From Acidobacteriota bacterium (GTDB taxonomy: Bacteria > Acidobacteriota > Terriglobia > Acidiferrales > UBA7541): a DNA stretch of 5,434 bases. Positions 1 to 4,444 of the stretch are shown here, piece after piece. The position numbers and the translations under genes are program-made. The DNA lies in the NCBI GenBank assembly GCA_003133505.1, contig PKXT01000043.1, forward strand, positions 733-6,166. Direction: 5' to 3'. The notes beneath the pieces are model-generated. The model was not told the origin of the DNA and made no database searches. It worked only from the letters and a program-made list of their open reading frames with translations. How positions within the stretch are numbered: position 1 is the stretch's first letter; every line of letters begins with the position of its first letter.

Positions 1-581
1 TCACCTATGAACTTGCCAAAGAGGCTGGTACTTGGACGATTTCCGGCTCCACGCTGACCGACAATGGCGCGATGCCGACCATTGAGGAAGTCTCCGGGGT
101 GGCTATTACGAAAGACGACAAGGTGGTTATCATGGGCACCGGTTATACCGAAAACACGACCAGTGCGGTGGTGACAGCCAGTCTTCCTGGTCTCACCAAT
201 CAGCAGGCATGGCGCCTCGGCCCGGGATATAACTCCGCCAGCGTGGCTCTGAGCGCTGCCGCGGGGGAAGGCGACGGCTGCTTGTACGTGGGAAATACCG
301 GCAACGGTTCATCGGGCACCGCGGGCGTTACGGGCGCGACATTTACAGAAAATCCCCTCAACGTTACTTATGTGAATAACGTCATGTCGTCGTTGCCAAC
401 TTATGTGGGAAACATCGCAACCATCAGCAATACCGGGCGCGGCGCGGGAGTTTATGCCGCCGAGACCGCTGGCTACATCGGAGTCTATGCCGCCGATGCC
501 ACTTGCAAAGTAAAACTCAAAAAGGAGAATCAGGACCCGCACTCGTCCTTCATTCTGTCTCTATCATCCATCGTGAAGTAA
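1..581 (+). CDS. C-terminal part of a probable exported beta-rich protein, function unknown (5' truncated)
   Basis: The reading frame is open from the window edge (first full codon at base 3) to TAA at 579-581, giving 192 visible residues. The 23 residues before the first ATG (base 72) read as the same kind of sequence, so that ATG is internal and the true start lies upstream. The protein is rich in Gly, Thr, Ser, Ala, Val and Asn, with few charges until a basic tail (KVKLKKEN). Phrases such as GVAITKDDKVVIMGTG and GDGCLYVGN look like successive beta-strands with tight turns, as in beta-propeller or other repeated beta-sheet surface proteins. I see no membrane anchor, sorting signal or catalytic motif in this part. 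Two Cys are present (in GDGCLY and ATCKV), which could form a disulfide outside the cytoplasm. No family is recognised. An exported location is inferred from composition, since any signal peptide would lie outside the window. It converges on the methyltransferase gene. Confidence 0.75.
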   Translation, partial: TYELAKEAGTWTISGSTLTDNGAMPTIEEVSGVAITKDDKVVIMGTGYTENTTSAVVTASLPGLTNQQAWRLGPGYNSASVALSAAAGEGDGCLYVGNTGNGSSGTAGVTGATFTENPLNVTYVNNVMSSLPTYVGNIATISNTGRGAGVYAAETAGYIGVYAADATCKVKLKKENQDPHSSFILSLSSIVK

Positions 582-782
582 AGCGCTAGGGCGTCGAGGC
601 TTTAGCCACCGCGCATCGCCACAGTCAATCAGATAAAACCATCGCGTTGCTGGAAATTGGAGATGCGGGTTCGAACAAACGGCCTTTTCGTGGCTCACCG
701 CTCCTGCGCGAAAAGCGGCATTGAACGCCCAGTTATCTAGAGTATAGGCAATCGTCGCTATCAGACCTGCCAATTCTATTGG
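582..782. other. Convergent intergenic gap, no gene; one imperfect hairpin
   Basis: This gap lies between the 3' ends of two converging genes. The only notable structure is a 9-pair stem, CTTTTCGTG (684-692) with CGCGAAAAG (707-715), which includes one G-T wobble and has a 14-base loop. Neither strand shows a following T-run, so a classical intrinsic terminator is not supported. A small CCAAT/ATTGG stem (770-774 with 778-782) abuts the methyltransferase stop codon. The GGTTCGAAC-like string near 669-677 resembles a tRNA T-loop, but its flanks do not pair. Confidence 0.5.
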
Positions 783-1640
783 TTATCGATGTCCTGCTTT
801 CCGCGCGACAGCGAGCAGGTTCTGTCCCCAAGGAGGCGCGACTATATTCTCAATGCGCGACCACGGGCGAAATACCCATCGGTCGTAGAATCGCACCGCA
901 CCCGGCGAAATCGTTTTCCGCCGCAATATCTTTCCTGAAAGCCACCAGGCCGCTACGCCGGGCAGGTTCACAAATCGCATGTCGCGAAGCTCAAATCCCG
1001 CTACGCGCAATTTCCGCTCCAGTTCCGCACGCGTGTAGCGCCGGTAGTGCTCGAATGCCGCGTCCATAGACCCATACAGCCACGGGAGGGCGGGCACAAA
1101 AATCAGCAGGTGCCCCCCGGGCTGCAAAATGCGGTGCAACAGCGCAAGACACGCTTCGTCGTCCTTCACATGCTCGAGGACGTTCACCAGGATTGTGCTA
1201 TCGGGATGCAGGTTATCCGCACAGCTTTCGATATCTCCCTGCAGGACGGCTACATGTGGATTGTCGCGAAACCGGCTCTCCAGCGCAGGGAATAAATTGC
1301 TGGCCGGCTCGATGAGAGTCAGCCGCGGGCCGCCAGACTCAGCCCGAGGAAGCGCATCAAGCAGATGGGCCGCGAATGTGCCCACGCCCGCGCCTACTTC
1401 CAGAATTTCCCCTCCCACAAAAGGCGCGAACCGCCCGATGATCCAGCGGTAGTAATTTCCGGCGCCGGCCATCGCGTCGAGTTCGGTACCGGAATAGTCA
1501 AACCTGGCCCGTTCCTGAATTTGCCCCAATTGCGCTTTACGAGCCGGCTCGTCATCCAGTCGCGCGTTTGCGTGCGAGTTCATTTGAGGATCGGCCGGCA
1601 TCTCCGCCATTGTATCCGTTTCATAAGAGCGGGCCATCAT
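783..1640 (-). CDS. Class I SAM-dependent methyltransferase, substrate unknown
   Basis: This is a soluble, probably cytoplasmic methyltransferase of the type 11/12 (UbiE/COQ5-like) Rossmann group, 285 residues with the start used here. Counting from that start, the SAM-binding glycine loop EVGAGVGTF is near residues 81-89. The acidic end of strand 2 is in LIEPA near 109-113, QGDIES near 134-139, and strand 4 with the post-II motif VNVLEHVKDDE near 152-162. The stretch PGGHLLIFVPALPWLYGSMD near 174-193, followed by EHYRRYT, is typical of methyltransferases found beside glycosyltransferases and envelope genes. The C-terminus closes with WGQNLLAVARK. The stop is TAA at 783-785. The start is uncertain. 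The frame stays open to an ATG at 1724, but that would overlap the divergent lptFG gene and its promoter. The ATG at 1640 has a G-run about 8 bases upstream as a possible ribosome-binding site. ATGs at 1637, 1610, 1601 and 1583 are alternatives, and the conserved fold begins only after all of them. The substrate cannot be deduced. Confidence 0.87.
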   Translation of the reverse strand: MMARSYETDTMAEMPADPQMNSHANARLDDEPARKAQLGQIQERARFDYSGTELDAMAGAGNYYRWIIGRFAPFVGGEILEVGAGVGTFAAHLLDALPRAESGGPRLTLIEPASNLFPALESRFRDNPHVAVLQGDIESCADNLHPDSTILVNVLEHVKDDEACLALLHRILQPGGHLLIFVPALPWLYGSMDAAFEHYRRYTRAELERKLRVAGFELRDMRFVNLPGVAAWWLSGKILRRKTISPGAVRFYDRWVFRPWSRIENIVAPPWGQNLLAVARKAGHR

Positions 1641-1655
1641 CTTCCAGGCCCCCCA

Positions 1656-1664
1656 TGCTAGAAT
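1656..1664 (+). promoter_or_regulatory. Extended -10 promoter element for lptFG
   Basis: TGC-TAGAAT matches an extended -10 (TGn plus five of six TATAAT bases). It lies in the 39-base gap between the divergent starts. No convincing -35 is seen at the usual distance, which is acceptable for an extended -10. A start point about 7 bases downstream would fall near 1671, leaving a leader of only about 9 bases before the ATG at 1680. No Shine-Dalgarno sequence is visible in 1660-1679, so initiation would be leaderless-like. This is pattern-based and untested. Confidence 0.45.
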
Positions 1665-1679
1665 CGGTTTACCGCGCCC

Positions 1680-4040
1680 ATGCGCATCCTCGACCGCTAC
1701 ATCTGCCGCGAAGTTTTCTCCCACGCGCTCCTTGGACTGGCGATTTTTACCTTCGTATTTTTCGTTCCCCAGCTAGTCCGCTTGATGGATGTAGTGGTGC
1801 GCCATAACAGCGGCACGGGCATGATTGCCCTGCTGATCGGCTGCGCGTTCCCGGCGATTTTCACCTTTACCATTCCCATCGCCGCGCTTGTTGGAGTCCT
1901 CATTGGCTTGGGCCGTCTTTCCGCCGACGGAGAAATCGTCGGCCTCAACGCTTCGGGCATCGGCCTGCGGCGCCTACTCGTTCCCATTACCCTGCTCGCG
2001 GCGGTGATGGGCGTGGCGACGTTGGGCGACACCCTGTGGCTCAGCCCTCTCGCGCTGCGCACACTACATTCCCTGGAGACACGTCTGCTGGCATCTCAAG
2101 CATCGCTGGCTATTCAGCCCCGCGTATTTGACGAGCGTTTTCCCCACTTCGTGCTTTACGTGAACGACGTGGACGCCACAGCCACACGCTGGCGCGGAGT
2201 TCTGCTGGCGCAGACTGACCAAACTCCCACCTCTCGCCTGACCCTGGCCGAAAAAGCCATCGTATTGGTTGACCGTGGACGAGACAAGCTGGAGCTTCAT
2301 TTGGGAGAGGGGAGCACCCACGAATACAATTCCGCGGATCCAACTCACTACGGCTTCACTAGCTTTGGCGCCAGTGACATGCCCATTGAAGTCACCGCCC
2401 AGGTGGACCTCAACGCGCGCCAGTTGAGCGATGCCGAGCAGCGCATTGGCGCTCTCCGAGCCAATGCCTCGCCGGCCTGGCGTCTCGCACGCGTGGAATT
2501 TCATCGCCGCCTGGCCTTCCCGGCCGCGTGCATCGTTTTCGCACTGCTGGCAGTGCCGGTAGGCGTGCGGCCTCGCCGCGGAGGTCGCGCCGGTGGGTTC
2601 GTTCTCACGCTCGTCCTGGTGGCTGGCTACTATTCGATTTTTGTGTTTGGTGTACGCTTGGCCCAGGCCGGAGTGCTATCGCCGGGACTGGGCGTATGGA
2701 TGGCCAACATTGTTGGACTGATTTGTGCTGTCGCGATGATCGCGCGAATTGAGCGGGTACGCGGCGAAGGCCGCCTTTCCGCTTTCCTATTGGACAAGCA
2801 AAGGAGCATCGAACGGTGGCTGCGCGTTCGACGTCGTGCCCGCCGCCGCTCCAAAGCTGCGCTAAATCGGTCTGACCTGGAGATAGTTCCCGCGAATGGC
2901 GCCGAAACCGAATCCGAAGCCCGCTCCGAGGCCGGCCGCGCCGCCGGATTCCCCCTCCTGATTGACCTGCACATCCTGAGCAGTTTTCTTTCCTACTTCG
3001 CCCTGATTCTGCTGGGCTTTCTCGTGATTTTCGACGCCTTCACTATTTTCGATTTACTCAGCGATATTGCGCGCAATCATGTTCCCGCGTCGGTGGTCGC
3101 CAACTATCTACGCTACCTCGTACCACTGATGGTCTATCAGCTCGCCCCATTGGCGGTGCTGGTCGCCACTTTGATTACCCTGGCGATCCTCGCGAAAAAC
3201 AACGAGCTGACCGCGTGCAAAGCCAGCGGGATCAGCCTTTATCGCATTACCTTACCGTTGCTGGTGGCAGGACTAGTAATCTCCGGCAGCCTCTTTCTGC
3301 TCGATGATACTTATCTCCCCTATGCCAACCAGAAACAGGACGCGCTGCGCAACGAGATCAAGGGCCGTCCGGCGCAGACCTTCTACGAACCGACCCATCG
3401 CTGGATTTTTGGCGCCGCTGACCGCGTGTATAACTACGATTTCTTCGATCCCGATCGCAATCTCTTTGCCGGGCTTAACATTTTCGAGCTGGATCCCGTC
3501 ACGTTTCAAATGCGCCGCCGCATTTATGGCACTCAGGCTCACTGGGAACCGGCGCTGGGCGCATGGGTGGTGGAAAAGGGCTGGGTGCGCGATTTCTCCG
3601 GCGGCCACGTCAGCCAGTACAAGACTTTTCGCGTGGCCACTTTCGGCGAGCTGGCCGAGCAGCCCACTTACTTCAAGCGCGAAGTGCTTCCCTCTTCACA
3701 GATGAACTGGCGGCAGTTGGCCGGGTACATCACGGGTCTGCGTCAGGCGGGGTTCGATACCGCGCGTCTGTCAGTCGAATGGCATCGCAAGTTCGCTTAT
3801 CCGTTGATTGCCCTGATTATCGTATTTCTTAGCGCGCCTTTTGCCTTGCTGGTAGGGACGCGCGGCGCGGTTGGCGGCCTCGCGCTCGCCGTCGGGATCA
3901 GCATCCTCTATTGGGCCATCGCCGCGCTTTTCGAAGCCATGGGCTCGGTGGGACAACTCCCTCCGCTCCTGGCCGGCTGGGCTCCCGACGCCATCTTCGC
4001 CTTCCTCGGCGCCTACTTCTTCCTCCGCATGCCAACCTGA
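1680..4040 (+). CDS. lptF/lptG: LptF-LptG fusion: LPS export ABC transporter permease, both halves in one chain
   Basis: This protein forms the inner-membrane permease of the Lpt system, which with the LptB ATPase pulls LPS from the inner membrane towards the LptC/LptA bridge. One 786-residue chain holds two YjgP/YjgQ domains. Half 1 (about 1-357) starts with the LptF-like ILDRYICREVF. It has membrane segments near 14-34, 49-75, 98-118, 278-295, 306-326 and 338-356, and a periplasmic beta-jellyroll near 125-265. Half 2 (about 424-786) has segments near 433-456, 474-503, 523-541, 706-725, 732-750 and 762-782, with its jellyroll near 560-680. Both halves carry the LptB-coupling motif (GRLSADGEIVGLNASGI near 78-94; AKNNELTACKASGIS near 505-519) with its Glu (E85, E509), and the pre-TM4 motif (EFHRRLAFP near 273-281; EWHRKFAYP near 700-708). 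The linker (about 358-423) is predicted cytosolic and contains an Arg cluster (RVRRRARRR, 382-390). The start fits the family N-terminus, although no ribosome-binding site is visible. LptB, LptC and LptA are not in the window. Confidence 0.95.
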   Translation: MRILDRYICREVFSHALLGLAIFTFVFFVPQLVRLMDVVVRHNSGTGMIALLIGCAFPAIFTFTIPIAALVGVLIGLGRLSADGEIVGLNASGIGLRRLLVPITLLAAVMGVATLGDTLWLSPLALRTLHSLETRLLASQASLAIQPRVFDERFPHFVLYVNDVDATATRWRGVLLAQTDQTPTSRLTLAEKAIVLVDRGRDKLELHLGEGSTHEYNSADPTHYGFTSFGASDMPIEVTAQVDLNARQLSDAEQRIGALRANASPAWRLARVEFHRRLAFPAACIVFALLAVPVGVRPRRGGRAGGFVLTLVLVAGYYSIFVFGVRLAQAGVLSPGLGVWMANIVGLICAVAMIARIERVRGEGRLSAFLLDKQRSIERWLRVRRRARRRSKAALNRSDLEIVPANGAETESEARSEAGRAAGFPLLIDLHILSSFLSYFALILLGFLVIFDAFTIFDLLSDIARNHVPASVVANYLRYLVPLMVYQLAPLAVLVATLITLAILAKNNELTACKASGISLYRITLPLLVAGLVISGSLFLLDDTYLPYANQKQDALRNEIKGRPAQTFYEPTHRWIFGAADRVYNYDFFDPDRNLFAGLNIFELDPVTFQMRRRIYGTQAHWEPALGAWVVEKGWVRDFSGGHVSQYKTFRVATFGELAEQPTYFKREVLPSSQMNWRQLAGYITGLRQAGFDTARLSVEWHRKFAYPLIALIIVFLSAPFALLVGTRGAVGGLALAVGISILYWAIAALFEAMGSVGQLPPLLAGWAPDAIFAFLGAYFFLRMPT

Positions 4041-4042
4041 TT

Positions 4043-4065
4043 CTTGCTGTGAAAATTAATGCAGA
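4043..4065 (+). repeat. Imperfect direct repeat, copy 1 (copy 2 at 4287-4309)
   Basis: Bases 4043-4065 and 4287-4309 agree at 17 of 23 positions, with a shared core GTGAAAAT. Read in the frame of the small downstream ORF, the copies encode LAVKINA and LAVKIDA, and four of the six differences fall at third codon positions. This fits two diverged coding remnants better than random similarity, but the match is short and could be chance. Confidence 0.3.
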
Positions 4066-4067
4066 GT

Positions 4068-4080
4068 ATGCGGAACGCAT
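4068..4080 (+). terminator. Weak hairpin after lptFG, possible terminator
   Basis: ATGCG (4068-4072) pairs with CGCAT (4076-4080) around a GAA loop, 27 bases after the lptFG stop codon. The stem is only 5 bp and the following CTTAGGGTTT is a poor T-tract, so this is at best a weak termination or RNA-end signal. Confidence 0.2.
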
Positions 4081-4090
4081 CTTAGGGTTT

Positions 4091-4118
4091 CATCAATGCT
4101 AGAGGTCCAACATTGATG
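4091..4118 (+). promoter_or_regulatory. Perfect 8-bp inverted repeat over the RBS and start of the small ORF
   Basis: CATCAATG (4091-4098) and CATTGATG (4111-4118) are exact reverse complements separated by 12 bases. The loop holds AGAGG (4101-4105), the only purine-rich ribosome-binding-site candidate for the ORF, and the right arm ends in its ATG (4116-4118). In RNA this would fold into a hairpin with the start codon paired and the AGAGG exposed. In DNA it has the shape of a dimeric operator. Either role is inference, but the symmetry itself is exact. Confidence 0.4.
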
Positions 4119-4337
4119 TTTGAAGAGCTAATTCGGCGCGAGCTACCCGCCAAACTCGAAGACCTATATGATGCGGCGCGCAACCGCCAATCGAAGGATT
4201 GCACCACAAGAAAGTGTTTGCATAGAAACGAAGTACTTCCAACACAGTTTGAATGGCAGCATCAATTGCGACGGGAGTTGCAGAGTCTGGCCGTGAAAAT
4301 CGATGCTGGAAGGGGCGGCCGCTGGCGATTAAAATAG
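4116..4337 (+). CDS. Small hypothetical protein, possible winged-helix fragment
   Basis: This is a short ORF of 73 codons before TAG at 4335-4337. AGAGG (4101-4105) lies 10 bases before the ATG; a TTG at 4113 is an alternative start. The product is charged and predicted mostly helical at its N-terminus (MFEELIRRELPAKLEDLYDAA). Its last 30 or so residues have the pattern W-x-x-x-x-R-R-E-L-Q-x-L followed by GRGGRWRL. That looks like the recognition helix and wing of a winged-helix domain as found at the ends of some restriction-endonuclease-linked proteins. The resemblance is from memory and weak. The region is more A+T-rich than the flanking genes, and codon use gives no clear sign of strong coding selection. 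It may be a real small regulator, the remnant of a larger gene, or chance. It sits 75 bases after lptFG on the same strand, so it could be co-transcribed, although a weak hairpin and a palindrome lie between them. Confidence 0.4.
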   Translation: MFEELIRRELPAKLEDLYDAARNRQSKDCTTRKCLHRNEVLPTQFEWQHQLRRELQSLAVKIDAGRGGRWRLK

Positions 4338-4444
4338 ATTAGATGCCGCGCAACGGTGTTGCTGAAGATAAGAGCGCTTAACAACTTCAAATCATTATCT
4401 AAGCGAACATGTCATGCTGAGGGACACGGAACCAATTATCTTCC
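4338..4444. other. Convergent intergenic gap with several short inverted repeats
   Basis: This 107-base gap lies between the small plus-strand ORF and the end of ppdK. It is A+T-richer than its neighbours and holds four short pairings: GCAAC/GTTGC (4350-4354 with 4358-4362), AGATAA/TTATCT (4366-4371 with 4395-4400), CGCTTA/TAAGCG (4375-4380 with 4400-4405), and GAAGATAA/TTATCTTC (4364-4371 with 4436-4443). Several share bases and exclude each other. None is followed by a convincing T-tract on either strand, so no clear terminator is called. Confidence 0.4.
4410..4421. repeat. TGTCATGCTGAG motif, possible copy of a dispersed intergenic repeat
   Basis: TGTCATGCTGAG resembles the head of the TGTCATnCTGAGCGAAG-type sequence that I recall as abundant near gene ends in acidobacterial genomes. 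The match ends after about 12 bases (GGGACACGG follows), so this would be a decayed or partial copy. It lies just downstream of the ppdK stop codon. Only one copy is present in the window, so its repeat nature cannot be shown here. Confidence 0.25.

Noticed and set aside
660..690. tRNA-like T-loop string GGTTCGAAC
   Set aside because: The five bases on either side of the loop do not pair on either strand, and no acceptor or anticodon stem is present at the proper distances.
684..715. Hairpin as an intrinsic terminator for the first gene
   Set aside because: The stem contains a wobble, the loop is 14 bases, it lies about 100 bases after the stop, and no T-tract follows on either strand.
564..773. 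69-codon minus-strand ORF just after the methyltransferase
   Set aside because: It starts with TTG, lacks a ribosome-binding site, overlaps the end of the first gene, and its product shows no recognisable motif.
1047..1661. Several plus-strand ORFs of 80-107 codons across the methyltransferase
   Set aside because: They overlap each other and are antisense to a gene with clear SAM-binding motifs, as expected for shadows in GC-rich DNA.
2064..2504. 146-codon minus-strand ORF opposite lptFG
   Set aside because: It is antisense to the periplasmic domain of the LptF half and has no family features or convincing ribosome-binding site.
1680..4040. Fusion as an artefact of a sequencing error joining two genes
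   Set aside because: The linker is a continuous hydrophilic frame with no frame shift of coding character, and the second half lacks a separate start with a ribosome-binding site at the junction.
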